64,000 nucleotides of DNA. Origin: Porticoccus sp965660005 (GTDB lineage: Bacteria; Pseudomonadota; Gammaproteobacteria; Pseudomonadales; Porticoccaceae). Made by a program: the position numbers and the translations under genes. The DNA lies in contig NZ_CBFHYF010000005.1 of NCBI RefSeq assembly GCF_965660005.1, positions 6,727 through 70,726 on the forward strand, in the 5' to 3' direction. The notes below the pieces were generated by a model that was given only the letters and a program-made list of their open reading frames with translations, did not search any database and had not been told where the DNA came from. This document shows, one piece after another, positions 31,697 through 40,462 of this stretch. The first letter of the stretch is position 1, and each line of letters opens with the position of its first letter.

Positions 31697-33484
31697 TCAA
31701 CCAAAAACATATTTCCCGGGCGCGGGCCACAAGACCTGATAGTCCGTGCCTTCTGCACCCATGGTCGGCGGTGCAACTTGTTCGGAGGGTTGGTCCTCCA
31801 ACCATTGATTCCAGGCGGGCCACCAGGAGCCGGGGTGACTCTCCACCGATTCCACCCAACTGTCCGGATCAATATACGGTGCCATGGGATCCTGTGACTT
31901 GATCTGGTAGTGGCGGTGGGGGTGTTCGGGGCCCGACACGATACCGGCGTTGTGGCCGCCGCTGGTGAGCAGGAAGGTGATGTCAGAGCGGGCGATATGG
32001 TGGATTTTATAGACGGATTTCCAGGGTGCCACATGGTCGGCGGAGGTTCCAACGACAAAGAACGGTACGCGAATATCCTGGATCGCGACAGGCTTGCCCT
32101 CCACCAGAAATTTACAGCTGGCCAACCGGTTTTCAACAAACAGTTCGTGCAGATAGCGGCTGTGCATGGCCGCAGGCATTCGGGTGCCGTCGGCATTCCA
32201 GGCCATCAGTGCGACGGGTTTGGTCTCGCGGCCCAGATAGTAGCGTTCCACCGCCGGGTTCCAGACCAGCTCCTGGGTGCGCAGCGCCTTGAAGGCTCCG
32301 CCCATGCTGGCGGCCTCCAGATAGCCATCGGTCCACATCATGCTGTCGAGGAATGCCAGCTGGCTGGCACCCAGAAACAGTTTGATTTCACCCGGTTCGG
32401 TGAAGTCCGTCTGGGCTGCGAGCAGAGTGATACTATTGAGGATGTCATCCTGCTCTCTGGCCAGATACGCAGCGGCTATTGCCAGTAGTGTGCCGCCAAT
32501 ACAGTAGCCTGTGGCATTGATTTTAGTTTTTGGCACCACGGTTCTGACGGCATCCACTGCGGCTAAAAGCCCCGACTTGATGTAATCATCAATATCCAGG
32601 TCGCGATCGTCTTTATCGGGATTTTTCCAGGAAATTATGAACACGGTTTTCCCCTGCGCGACCAGATAATTGACCAGGGATTTTTCTGGCAGCAGATCGA
32701 GGATGTAATATTTCATGATCCAGGCGGGGACGATGAGTACCGGTTCCCTGGCGACGGTTTCCGTAGCGGGGCTGTATTGAATCAGTTCGATCAGATTGTT
32801 CTGATAGATAACCTGGCCCGGGGTAATGGCCAAATTCTCCCCCACCTTGAAATCACCCATTTCGGGCCGGTTATCCCGGAGCAGTTTTTTCTGAATGTCC
32901 CGTTGCATATTGCCGATGCCTTCCAGCAAATTCCGGCCTTTGTTTTCCCAGGTGGCCTTGAGGACCTCGGGATTGGTTTGCGGTAAGTTGGTCGGTGAAA
33001 TGACCTCCAGGGCATGGCCGTTGATGAAGTCCACCAGTTCCTTGCTGAATGGCCCCATGCCCGGCAGATCCGTATCTGCCTCCTTCAGCCATTCCACCGC
33101 CATGCTGTGACCCTTGGCCATAACGCTGAAAGGGACTTTTTTCCAGAGCTCATTCATGAAATAAGGGTATTTTCTGGCGGGTGGGTTCTCGCTCTTTTCG
33201 GTGATGGCACGGGCGGTGAAAGTGGATAATTGCAGCAGCTTCTCGGAGAAATTTTGCAATAACTTCAGGCGTCTGGCGGGAGAAATTGACAGATGAGCCA
33301 GCCAGTCCGTGTAGGCCAACAATAACTGAACAGGTGACAGTCCCTGGGATGCCTTGCCGATGATAGACCGTATCCGTGAGTCTATTTTCTCGACAGATGC
33401 ATCGTTCAGTCGGGGGATTTCGGCGATGAGATTGTCCAGCTCATCGATCACACTGGAAACTGTTCTATCCGGTTTTTCCACCAT
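31697..33484 (-). CDS. phaC: Class I polyhydroxyalkanoate synthase
   Basis: 595 residues. The lipase-like box is GYCIGG with catalytic Cys328, and the partners are Asp483 (SADHVAPW) and His511 (GGHNAGIVSGPEHP). The N-terminal 180 residues form the PhaC N domain. It polymerises 3-hydroxyacyl-CoA into carbon-storage granules. The ATG at 33484 sits behind AAGGAG; the frame continues upstream without conserved sequence. No phaA, phaB, phasin or phaR is nearby, so monomer supply is encoded elsewhere. It lies downstream of comM on the same strand with a 61-nt gap. Confidence 0.93.
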   Translation of the reverse strand: MVEKPDRTVSSVIDELDNLIAEIPRLNDASVEKIDSRIRSIIGKASQGLSPVQLLLAYTDWLAHLSISPARRLKLLQNFSEKLLQLSTFTARAITEKSENPPARKYPYFMNELWKKVPFSVMAKGHSMAVEWLKEADTDLPGMGPFSKELVDFINGHALEVISPTNLPQTNPEVLKATWENKGRNLLEGIGNMQRDIQKKLLRDNRPEMGDFKVGENLAITPGQVIYQNNLIELIQYSPATETVAREPVLIVPAWIMKYYILDLLPEKSLVNYLVAQGKTVFIISWKNPDKDDRDLDIDDYIKSGLLAAVDAVRTVVPKTKINATGYCIGGTLLAIAAAYLAREQDDILNSITLLAAQTDFTEPGEIKLFLGASQLAFLDSMMWTDGYLEAASMGGAFKALRTQELVWNPAVERYYLGRETKPVALMAWNADGTRMPAAMHSRYLHELFVENRLASCKFLVEGKPVAIQDIRVPFFVVGTSADHVAPWKSVYKIHHIARSDITFLLTSGGHNAGIVSGPEHPHRHYQIKSQDPMAPYIDPDSWVESVESHPGSWWPAWNQWLEDQPSEQVAPPTMGAEGTDYQVLWPAPGKYVFG

Positions 33485-33545
33485 GTATTGCTCCTTGGTC
33501 AAGTCGGGCCATGATAGCACTGAACGACCATCGGCTGGAGGCGAA

Positions 33546-35039
33546 TCAGTGGCTGAGTCTGAGTCTGTAGCCGAGCGCCTCGGTGAGATGATCCATGGTA
33601 ATTGCAGCACTGTTATCGAGATCTGCAATAGTTCGAGCCACTTTTAATATACGATGAAAGGCTCTGGGTGATAAACCGAGCTGTTCTACAGCCCGGTTGA
33701 GCAGGGTTTTTTGAGACTGATCAAGTACGCAGAAGGTGTTTACATCCCGGCTGGAAAGTCGTGCATTGATGGTTCCCGAACGCAACAGTTGCCGCTGCCT
33801 GGCAGCCATGACTCGGTTGCGGATATCCGGACTGTGGTCACCGTCAGCCTTCGCTTCCACCAGCCGGTCACCCGGTAGCGGTGGGACTTCAACCTGTAAA
33901 TCGATGCGGTCCAGCAATGGCCCGGAGATGCGATCGCGGTAACGGCATATCTGGTCGGGGATGCATCGACAGCGCTGACTACCCTGGTAGCCGCAGGGAC
34001 AGGGATTCATTGCCGCGATCAGTTGGAATGCCGCAGGGAAGCGCGTCTGGGCCTGAACCCGTGAAATCATGATTTCACCGGATTCCAGTGGTTGGCGCAG
34101 TACCTCGAGAACCCGGCGGGGAAATTCGGGGAGTTCATCCAGAAACAGTACACCACAATGGGCGAGGGATATCTCCCCTGGCCTGGGCACAGTGCCGCCG
34201 CCCACCAGAGCGGTTGCCGATGCCGTATGGTGAGGCGAACGGAAGGGCGGGTTGTAGAGCGCAACGCGCAGGCCGCGACCGGCGACCGAGTGAATGGCGG
34301 CCACCTCAAGCATTTCATGCTCCTGCAACGGTGGCAGTATGGTGGTGAGCCGACTGGCCAGCATGGTTTTGCCCGTCCCGGGGGGGGGCACTGAACAGCA
34401 GGTTGTGGCCGCCGGCAGCGGCGATTTCGAGTGCCCGTTTTGCCTGGTGCTGGCCGATAATGTCGGCCATATCGCCATCCGTTTCATTCATATTTGCTTT
34501 GGCCAGACCAGACAGGGGCTCAATTGGCTGATTGCCATTCAGATGTGCACAGACTTCGAGCAGATGTGCGGCGCAATAACGCGGGTTTTGCTGCTCAGGG
34601 CCGCTTCAGCCGCATTCGTGGTGGGCAATAGCAAGGCCCTTCCTGCCTGGCCGCAAGCCAGTGAGGTTGGCAGAACCCCGTCCACGGCACGCAACCCTCC
34701 TGATAGTGCCAGTTCACCGATCACCTCATATTGATCGAGCAAGTCGGAGGGGATTTGTCCCGATGCGGCCAACACGCCCAGCGCAATGGCCAAATCGAAA
34801 CGGCCACCCTCCTTGGGTAGATCGGCGGGCGCGAGATTGATTTTGATACGCCGGGCAGGGAAATCGAAGTGGGCGTTCAACAGGGCACTGCGCACCCGGT
34901 CCTTGCTCTCTTTCACGGCCGTTTCCGGCATGCCGACAATCGACAGTCCGGGGAGTCCATTGGACAGGTGAACCTCCACGGTCACGGCGGGCGCATCAAT
35001 ACCGTATTTGGCGCGGGTATGAACGATGGCGATTGACAT
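33546..35039 (-). pseudogene. comM: ComM/YifB Mg-chelatase-like AAA+ protein, two frameshifts
   Basis: The N-terminal part (MSIAIVHTRAKYGIDAPAV to SSKTRVI) and the C-terminal part (GTGKTMLASRL to GYRLRLSH) are in one frame. About 190 nt between them, encoding AAHLLEVCAHLNG to AGGHNLLFSAPP, lie in another. One base is missing near 34571-34576, and one extra C sits in the nine-C run at 34380-34388 just before the Walker A GTGKT. Together they restore the frame, but the zero frame has a TGA at 34539. Corrected length is near 497, as in intact ComM. The family is a hexameric helicase aiding branch migration during transformation. Homopolymer errors could explain the second change, so this may be an intact gene with sequencing errors. 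Confidence 0.8.
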
Positions 35040-35111
35040 GGGTACCCTCCTTGGCTGACATGTCGGTTTGGTGGTGCTTGGTTCTGTGATGGCAGGCGTT
35101 TGACGAATTGC

Positions 35112-35369
35112 TCAACTGTGCTGATTGTCGACTTGCACTTTCAGTTCGGCAAGCTGTTGTTCCAGCTTTTCCAGTTTTTCTCTGCTGCGTTTCAATACAG
35201 CCTGCTGCGCGTCGAACTCATCCCGGGTAACCAGATCCAGTCTGTCGAAAGCAGCCTGTGCGGCGGCTCTCAGTTTCTGTTGCATCTCGCTGCCCAGGGC
35301 CTCCGCACCCGGTGTAATGATGTTATTGAGTTGGTGCAAAAACTGGTTAATGAACTCGTTGGGTTTCAT
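35112..35369 (-). CDS. ubiK: Ubiquinone biosynthesis accessory factor UbiK (BMFP/YqiC)
   Basis: 85 residues. The N-terminal part (NEFINQFLHQLNNIITPG) is an amphipathic helix and the C-terminal 50 residues form a coiled coil (REKLEKLEQQLAELKVQV). Members trimerise, bind lipids, and help the soluble Ubi complex with UbiJ. It lies between comM and the nitrogen block on the minus strand. A longer gap (35370-35684) lies upstream and holds the NtrC/sigma-54 signals of the divergent torF operon. Confidence 0.88.
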   Translation of the reverse strand: MKPNEFINQFLHQLNNIITPGAEALGSEMQQKLRAAAQAAFDRLDLVTRDEFDAQQAVLKRSREKLEKLEQQLAELKVQVDNQHS

Positions 35370-35480
35370 TGATGGACCGCTCCAATTGGATATAAGCCTA
35401 TTTTAAGGCGATCCCCCCGCATGTACAGCGTACCATTTGGGATGGCCCCCACAAAAAAGTAGTGAGCAACGACAGTTGAG

Positions 35481-35498
35481 GCGAAGTGTTTTGGTGCG
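35481..35498. promoter_or_regulatory. Possible second NtrC half-site
   Basis: TTTTGGTGCG matches the right half of the NtrC consensus but the left half is weak. It lies 43 bp upstream of the better site, roughly 130 bp before the predicted transcription start. Confidence 0.35.
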
Positions 35499-35523
35499 AG
35501 GCTGGGTTTTTCGATCCCGAAAA

Positions 35524-35540
35524 TGCACAGAAATGGTGCG
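35524..35540. promoter_or_regulatory. NtrC-binding site upstream of torF-glnK-amtB
   Basis: TGCACAGAAATGGTGCG matches TGCACCAAAATGGTGCA at 14 of 17 positions. It is centred about 87 bp upstream of the predicted start, a normal enhancer location. Confidence 0.75.
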
Positions 35541-35592
35541 TTTTTGGCTTGGAGTCCGCTTTATCGGAGTATAAATACCGTTCTAGGGATGT

Positions 35593-35608
35593 TGGCATGC
35601 CAAATGCA
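35593..35608 (+). promoter_or_regulatory. Sigma-54 promoter of the torF-glnK-amtB operon
   Basis: TGGCATGCCAAATGCA carries GG at 35594-35595 and GC at 35606-35607 with exactly ten bases between, close to the -24/-12 consensus. Predicted start near 35619, giving a 5' leader of about 65 nt before torF. Confidence 0.85.
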
Positions 35609-35684
35609 GTGATCTCTGATGTACCAATTAAAAACCGTGATTGATTTTTAAATTTTCGCTGATGTTTATATTTTGGAGAAGCAC

Positions 35685-36461
35685 ATGAACGCATTTAAAA
35701 AGTCTCTGGTCGTTACTTCCATGGCTCTGACCCTTCCTTTGGCTTCAAATGTTGCACAGGCCTACGAGGTGTCTGCCAACGTCACAATCGCTTCGGATTA
35801 CAGATTCCGTGGGATTTCACAGAATGATACTGAAATTGCCCTGCAGGGTGGTTTCGATATCGCGTTTGATAACGGCCTGTATGTGGGTACCTGGGGTTCC
35901 CAGGTGGACTTCAATGATCCGGACAGTTCCGATGCCGGGCTCGAACTGGATTATTACTTTGGTTACGGTGGCAATCTCACTGAAGAGATTAGTTATGACG
36001 TCGGTTATCTTTACTACGACTATCCCGGGTCCGATGCCACTGAATTCCATCTGACCGGTAAGCGCGATCTCGACTATCAGGAATTCTACGGTAGCCTGTC
36101 CTATTTGGGAGGCACGTTGGGTTTCGCCTATTCTGACGACTATTTCCTGGAAACCGGTGAATTCTGGTATCTCTATGCAGACTATGGCTTTGAGCTGCCC
36201 CACGGGTTTTCTCTGGGCTTCCATGTGGGTTACAACGACTTCGAAAACAAAAGCACTGACAGTGACCCCAAGGACGCTGAAGAGGCATTTCTGACGGATG
36301 GTGAAGACAGCTATACCGACTACTCCGTTACTCTCGGTAAATCCTGGCAGGGGCTGGACTTTGCGTTGAGCTGGATTGACACCAACCTTGATGATGAAGA
36401 GTGTTTTAATACTTCCTGGTGTGACAGCACATTGTTGTTCTCCATTAGCAAAAGCATGTAA
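35685..36461 (+). CDS. TorF-family putative outer-membrane porin
   Basis: 258 residues. The signal peptide (MNAFKKSLVVTSMALTLPLASNVAQA) is followed by YEVSANVTIASDYRFRGISQNDTEIALQGGF, the hallmark opening of the TorF/Gcw_chp family. Alternating aromatic beta strands (LYVGTWGSQVDF, LDYYFGYGG, GYLYYDYPG) fit a beta-barrel, and the final residue pattern LLFSISKSM fits an outer-membrane end. It is expected to let small solutes cross the outer membrane. Being first in an NtrC/sigma-54-controlled operon with glnK and amtB suggests a role in uptake of a nitrogen compound. Start at 35685 behind TTGGAGAAG. Confidence 0.88.
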   Translation: MNAFKKSLVVTSMALTLPLASNVAQAYEVSANVTIASDYRFRGISQNDTEIALQGGFDIAFDNGLYVGTWGSQVDFNDPDSSDAGLELDYYFGYGGNLTEEISYDVGYLYYDYPGSDATEFHLTGKRDLDYQEFYGSLSYLGGTLGFAYSDDYFLETGEFWYLYADYGFELPHGFSLGFHVGYNDFENKSTDSDPKDAEEAFLTDGEDSYTDYSVTLGKSWQGLDFALSWIDTNLDDEECFNTSWCDSTLLFSISKSM

Positions 36462-36514
36462 TTGACTGGTGGCACCCGGCATGCTGGGTGCCACTACCAC
36501 TGAGGAGCAGTGCA

Positions 36515-36853
36515 ATGAAAATGATTACAGCAGTTGTCAAGCCCTTCAAACTGGATGACGTGCGCGAAGCGCTTGCCGCCATTGGTGTGCAGGGCGTGAC
36601 CGTCACCGAGGTAAAAGGGTTCGGGCGTCAAAAAGGCCACACGGAGCTCTATCGTGGTGCTGAATATGTGGTGGATTTCCTGCCCAAGGTAAAACTCGAG
36701 TTGGCCCTTGCGGATGAGATGGTAGATGGCGCTATCGAAGCGATTACTTCTGCCGCTCATACCGGCAAGATCGGCGACGGCAAAATCTTCATTTCGGATT
36801 TACAGGAAGTCATTCGAATTCGCACCGGTGAAACCGGTGTAGAAGCAGTTTAA
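36515..36853 (+). CDS. glnK: Nitrogen regulatory protein P-II (GlnK), first copy
   Basis: 112 residues. MKMITAVVKPFKLDDVREAL opens the protein, the T-loop has Tyr51 (HTELYRGAEYVVDF), the site of uridylylation by GlnD, and the C-terminal ISDLQEVIRIRTGETG matches PII signature 2. It binds ATP/ADP and 2-oxoglutarate and plugs the AmtB channel when ammonium is high. It sits 19 nt before amtB, the common glnK-amtB pairing. At the protein level it is nearly the same as the second copy at 38279. Confidence 0.95.
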   Translation: MKMITAVVKPFKLDDVREALAAIGVQGVTVTEVKGFGRQKGHTELYRGAEYVVDFLPKVKLELALADEMVDGAIEAITSAAHTGKIGDGKIFISDLQEVIRIRTGETGVEAV

Positions 36854-36872
36854 GACACGGGAGACGACAACA

Positions 36873-38120
36873 ATGAGTCCTGAAATTATTGAAGTTAAAT
36901 ACGCGCTCGATACATTTTATTTTCTGATCGCAGGCGCGTTCGTGATGTGGATGGCAGCAGGTTTTGCCATGTTGGAGGCCGGCCTGGTTCGCGCCAAAAA
37001 CACCACTGAAATTCTCACCAAGAACGTGGCACTGTTTGCCGTTGCCTGCACCATGTACCTGTTCGTGGGTTACACCATTATGTATGGCGGCAGCGCGGGC
37101 GGTTTTCTGCCTGACGGCTGGTTCGGCAACAGTATTGCGAATGCTTCCCTCGAAGAGGTGCTGGCCAGTGATGGTGATACCTACTATTCCGGCGCGTCGG
37201 ATTTCTTCTTCCAGGTGGTATTTGTCGCAACCGCGATGTCGATTGTGTCCGGTGCAGTTGCCGAGCGGATGAAGCTCTGGGCATTCCTGATCTTCGCTGT
37301 GGTCATGACGGGTGTTATCTACCCAATTCAGGGAATGTGGACCTGGGGCGGCGGTTTCCTCAGTGAAGCTGGTTACTCCGATTATGCCGGCTCCGGTATT
37401 GTTCACATGGCGGGTGCTGCCGCTGCTCTGGCGGGTGTGTTGCTGCTCGGTGCCCGCAAGGGAAAATACGGTGCCAACGGTCAGATCAATGCCATTCCGG
37501 GTGCCAACATGCCCCTGGCAACACTGGGTACCTTTATTCTGTGGATGGGTTGGTTCGGTTTCAACGGTGGTTCCGAGCTGGTCGTTTCGGATGTCAGCTC
37601 CGCCAATAACGTGGCCAGTGTCTTTGTTAACACCAATGCCTCGGCTTGCGGTGGATTGATCGCTGCCCTGTTGCTGGGCCATATCCTGTTTGGCAAGGCT
37701 GACCTCACCATGGCGCTGAACGGTGCTCTGGCCGGTCTGGTAGCCATCACGGCCGGTCCTTTGGCACCGAGTCCTGTGGTGGCAACATTGATTGGTGCCA
37801 TTGGCGGTATCATCGTGGTGTTCTCCATCGTCGGGCTGGACAAGATGAAAATTGATGATCCGGTCGGGGCTATTTCGGTTCACGGCGTGGTAGGTATCTG
37901 GGGTGTGTTGGCTGTGCCGTTCACCAATGGCGAAGCCTCATGGGGCTCACAGATCTACGGCATCGTGGTGATTTTCCTGTGGGTCTTTGTGATGAGCCTG
38001 ATTGTCTGGGGCATTATCAAGGTCGCTATGGGTATTCGTGTCAGTGAGCAGGCTGAGTACGAGGGTGTTGACTTGTCCGAATGTGGCATCGAAGCCTACC
38101 CCGAGTTCACCAAAAGCTGA
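36873..38120 (+). CDS. amtB: Ammonium transporter
   Basis: 415 residues, eleven predicted helices. The paired pore histidines are in GIVHMAGAAAALAG and SVHGVVGIWGVLAVP. The family motif GFAMLEAGLVRAKNT is near the N-terminus and DDPVGAISVHG near the end. It conducts ammonium/ammonia across the inner membrane. No cleavable signal peptide is obvious, and the first 20 residues run directly into helix 1. It is cotranscribed with glnK; a long minus-strand reading frame within it is only a codon-pattern shadow. Confidence 0.96.
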   Translation: MSPEIIEVKYALDTFYFLIAGAFVMWMAAGFAMLEAGLVRAKNTTEILTKNVALFAVACTMYLFVGYTIMYGGSAGGFLPDGWFGNSIANASLEEVLASDGDTYYSGASDFFFQVVFVATAMSIVSGAVAERMKLWAFLIFAVVMTGVIYPIQGMWTWGGGFLSEAGYSDYAGSGIVHMAGAAAALAGVLLLGARKGKYGANGQINAIPGANMPLATLGTFILWMGWFGFNGGSELVVSDVSSANNVASVFVNTNASACGGLIAALLLGHILFGKADLTMALNGALAGLVAITAGPLAPSPVVATLIGAIGGIIVVFSIVGLDKMKIDDPVGAISVHGVVGIWGVLAVPFTNGEASWGSQIYGIVVIFLWVFVMSLIVWGIIKVAMGIRVSEQAEYEGVDLSECGIEAYPEFTKS

Positions 38121-38219
38121 TTGTTCTTTCCTCTCCCGGGGGGGTCGGTCGCTATGGCTGACTCCCTGTTTTTATGTTTGATCTGAAAACCCTGTAATCG
38201 GGTGCAATTATCAATGGGA

Positions 38220-38235
38220 AGGTGTATCTTTTGCC
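38220..38235 (+). promoter_or_regulatory. Candidate sigma-54 promoter upstream of the second glnK
   Basis: AGGTGTATCTTTTGCC carries GG at 38221-38222 and GC at 38233-38234 with ten bases between. The -12 part is good and the -24 part is weaker than at 35593. It would start transcription near 38246, 33 nt before the ATG. A lone GGTGCA half-site lies at 38201. Confidence 0.5.
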
Positions 38236-38278
38236 GTCAATTGTTGTTCTCGATCAATAAAATGTACAAGGTAACTCT

Positions 38279-38617
38279 ATGAAGCTTATTACAGCCATTG
38301 TAAAACCCTTCAAACTGGATGATGTCAGAGAGGCGCTTGCAGAGGTCGGTGTTCAGGGCATTACTGTCACTGAGGTAAAGGGATTCGGGCGTCAGAAAGG
38401 CCACACTGAACTGTATCGTGGTGCCGAATATGTGGTGGATTTTTTGCCCAAGGTGAAACTGGAAATTGCACTTGATGACAATCATGTGGATGCCGTGGTT
38501 GAGGCGATTACCAAATCTGCTCAAACGGGTAAAATTGGGGATGGCAAAATCTTTATTTCCACACTGGAAGAAGTGATCCGTATTCGCACCGGAGAAACCG
38601 GTAGCGACGCAATTTGA
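38279..38617 (+). CDS. glnK: Nitrogen regulatory protein P-II, second copy
   Basis: 112 residues, with Tyr51 in the same T-loop as the copy before amtB (HTELYRGAEYVVDF). The C-terminal STLEEVIRIRTGETGSDAI differs slightly. Numerous third-position differences from the first copy show it is not a very recent duplicate. It could serve as GlnB (controlling GlnE and NtrB) while the first copy serves AmtB, but sequence does not separate the roles. It has its own possible sigma-54 promoter and is followed by a hairpin at 38630. Confidence 0.93.
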   Translation: MKLITAIVKPFKLDDVREALAEVGVQGITVTEVKGFGRQKGHTELYRGAEYVVDFLPKVKLEIALDDNHVDAVVEAITKSAQTGKIGDGKIFISTLEEVIRIRTGETGSDAI

Positions 38618-38629
38618 GACAGATGGGTG

Positions 38630-38655
38630 GCCGGGTTGAAAGCCCGGCAACGCAT
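38630..38655 (+). terminator. Weak terminator after the second glnK
   Basis: GCCGGG (38630-38635) pairs with CCCGGC (38643-38648) around a 7-nt loop, followed by AACGCATGATTTTTC. The T-run is delayed by several bases, so termination efficiency is uncertain. Confidence 0.5.
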
Positions 38656-38745
38656 GATTTTTCAAATGCTAGCGGATTGTTCTCTGTTGAATAGAGCCGC
38701 ATTGGCAAACAGTTTCGCCCTTTCCCTATCAACTCCTTTACCGTC

Positions 38746-39459
38746 TCAGCGGCTGATAATCAGGTCAAAGACCACCTGAATATTATCGCTGAAGGTTATT
38801 TCATCGGGCAGATAGGTTCCCGGTCGCGGGGCACTGTTGCGTACCATCATCGTCTCCATTCCGGATGCCTTCATCATGTCACCAGGGGGAGGTGTGTTGC
38901 GGTGGTAGTCGATACGCACGACAGACCCAAGTTCCGCACCGTAGGCTTTTGCCAGCGCTTCGGCTTTGCTCTTCGAGTCCGCAATGGCCAGCAGATAGGC
39001 GGCCTGTATATGTTCGGCCATTTGGCTGTTTTCGTACCGCACATTATCGATACCTTCCACCCTTTGGGCCAACGCCTGGTCCATCACTTCAGTGAGTTGC
39101 GTCATATCTTTTAATGTGACTGTGAGTTGGCGCATTGCCTCGTAACCACTGAACAGTCGATTGTTGTCCGTGTGTTCGTAGCGGGGATGAATGCGGATCG
39201 ATGAGGCCACCAGGTCATCCTGCGAGATAGATAGCGCCTCAAGTCGATCGATAAAGGCATTCACCCGGTCGTCCACATCGCGCTTCGCTTCCTGGCCGGA
39301 TTTTCGGGTGGCCCGAACACTCAAATCAAGGATAACAGTATCTGCCGGGACGGTGATTTCACCATAGCCATTGGTGGAAACCAGCCTTCGATCACTCTCA
39401 TTATGGGCCTGGCAGGAGAGGGACAGAAACAGTAGAGGTAGTAGCAGAATATTGCGCAC
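38746..39459 (-). CDS. SIMPL (DUF541) domain-containing exported protein
   Basis: 237 residues. An N-terminal signal peptide ends around SLSCQAHN; the Cys suggests a lipoprotein, but the preceding residues do not form a classic lipobox. The SIMPL domain follows: GYGEITVPADTVILDLSVRA, YEAMRQLTVTLKDM, and the closing FSDNIQVVFDLI. The family forms oligomers in the periplasm in some bacteria and has been linked to stress resistance, but the activity is not established. It stands alone between the second glnK (opposite strand) and xerC. Confidence 0.82.
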   Translation of the reverse strand: MRNILLLPLLFLSLSCQAHNESDRRLVSTNGYGEITVPADTVILDLSVRATRKSGQEAKRDVDDRVNAFIDRLEALSISQDDLVASSIRIHPRYEHTDNNRLFSGYEAMRQLTVTLKDMTQLTEVMDQALAQRVEGIDNVRYENSQMAEHIQAAYLLAIADSKSKAEALAKAYGAELGSVVRIDYHRNTPPPGDMMKASGMETMMVRNSAPRPGTYLPDEITFSDNIQVVFDLIISR

Positions 39460-39549
39460 AATAAAACTCCGTTGGTGTGGGTGGATAAATCAGGGTTAAG
39501 AATCCTGGCTTGCAGCGGCTACCGTTAGCCAAGTGGCTTTGACTCCCGT

Positions 39550-40455
39550 TCATTTTTTTTGCGCGCGAGGATGAGACTGGTCATAGATCCTGGCAAGGTG
39601 CTGAAAGTCCAGGTGGGTATAAACTTGAGTGGTGGATAAATTGGCATGCCCCAGCAGTTCCTGTATGGCACGCAGGTCGCCACTGGATTCCAGCAGATGG
39701 CTCGCAAACGAGTGACGCAGCATATGGGGGTGTATCTTGCCGTCCATGCCTTGCCTGAGACCAATCAGTCTCAGACGTTCCTGAACGGCACGTGGCGAAA
39801 TACGCTTGCCTTGCCGACTGACGAATATCGCTCGCGTAGGGTCGCTGGCGTGCTCATGACGCCGTGCCAGCCAGATTTTCAAGGCGTTGATGGCATGGCT
39901 TCCCATGGGCAGTTGTCGTGATTTATTCCCTTTCCCGGTCACTGTAACCAGTTGATCATTCAGGTCAATATCTTCCAGGTTCAGAGCGGTTAATTCCGAT
40001 AGCCGCAGACCGGAGGAGTAGAACAGCTCCACAATGGCCAGATCCCTGCAGTCAATCCAGCTCTCCGCTGTGAAAGCCAGATAACGGGCCACCTGGTCTG
40101 TATCGAGTGTTTTCGGGAGTTTTTTGGCGGATTTTGGTGCGCTGACGGCAATCGCCGGGTTGGATTTCAGCCATTGTTGTTTGAGCGCGTAGTTAAAGAA
40201 AGTTCTCAGTGAAGCAAGCCAGCGGTTGAGGCTGCGCCCACCCAGTCCCTTGCGATGAAGAGTAGTCAGGCAGGTGCGTATATGCTGGTTGTCCAGCTGT
40301 GACAATGACAGGCTTTGTCTCTCACACCAGCCCTCCAGTTTATGCAAATCCCGAAGATAGCCCTTGATGGTGTGGGTGGAGAGTCTGCGTTCACTGCGTA
40401 AGTGCTGCTCGAATTGCTTGATTGAATCAGCGAGGACGGGCATCGTCACAGTCAT
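39550..40455 (-). CDS. xerC: Tyrosine recombinase XerC
   Basis: 301 residues. The N-terminal SAM-like DNA-binding domain is followed by the catalytic domain with the expected Arg (SGLRLSELTAL), Lys (GKGNKSRQLP), His-Arg (HMLRHSFASHLLE), His/Trp position (LGHANLSTTQ) and nucleophile Tyr (VYTHLD). With XerD it resolves chromosome dimers at dif. Its place after lysA-dapF-DUF484 is the standard gammaproteobacterial arrangement and separates it from phage integrases. Start at the first ATG (40455); the ATG at 40443 is an alternative. Confidence 0.95.
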   Translation of the reverse strand: MTVTMPVLADSIKQFEQHLRSERRLSTHTIKGYLRDLHKLEGWCERQSLSLSQLDNQHIRTCLTTLHRKGLGGRSLNRWLASLRTFFNYALKQQWLKSNPAIAVSAPKSAKKLPKTLDTDQVARYLAFTAESWIDCRDLAIVELFYSSGLRLSELTALNLEDIDLNDQLVTVTGKGNKSRQLPMGSHAINALKIWLARRHEHASDPTRAIFVSRQGKRISPRAVQERLRLIGLRQGMDGKIHPHMLRHSFASHLLESSGDLRAIQELLGHANLSTTQVYTHLDFQHLARIYDQSHPRAQKK

Positions 40456-40462
40456 CGGGCGG

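Noticed and set aside
34539..35039. N-terminal part of comM as a separate short gene
   Set aside because: The missing middle and C-terminal parts lie directly after it and restore a normal ComM once two indels are allowed.
35398..35694. 98-codon minus-strand frame in the torF upstream region
   Set aside because: It covers the NtrC and sigma-54 sites, has no ribosome site and no family features.
36810..37883. Long open frame (357 codons) on the minus strand over amtB
   Set aside because: It lies wholly opposite a well-conserved ammonium transporter, its protein is His/Gln-rich with no recognisable domain, and it has no ribosome site.
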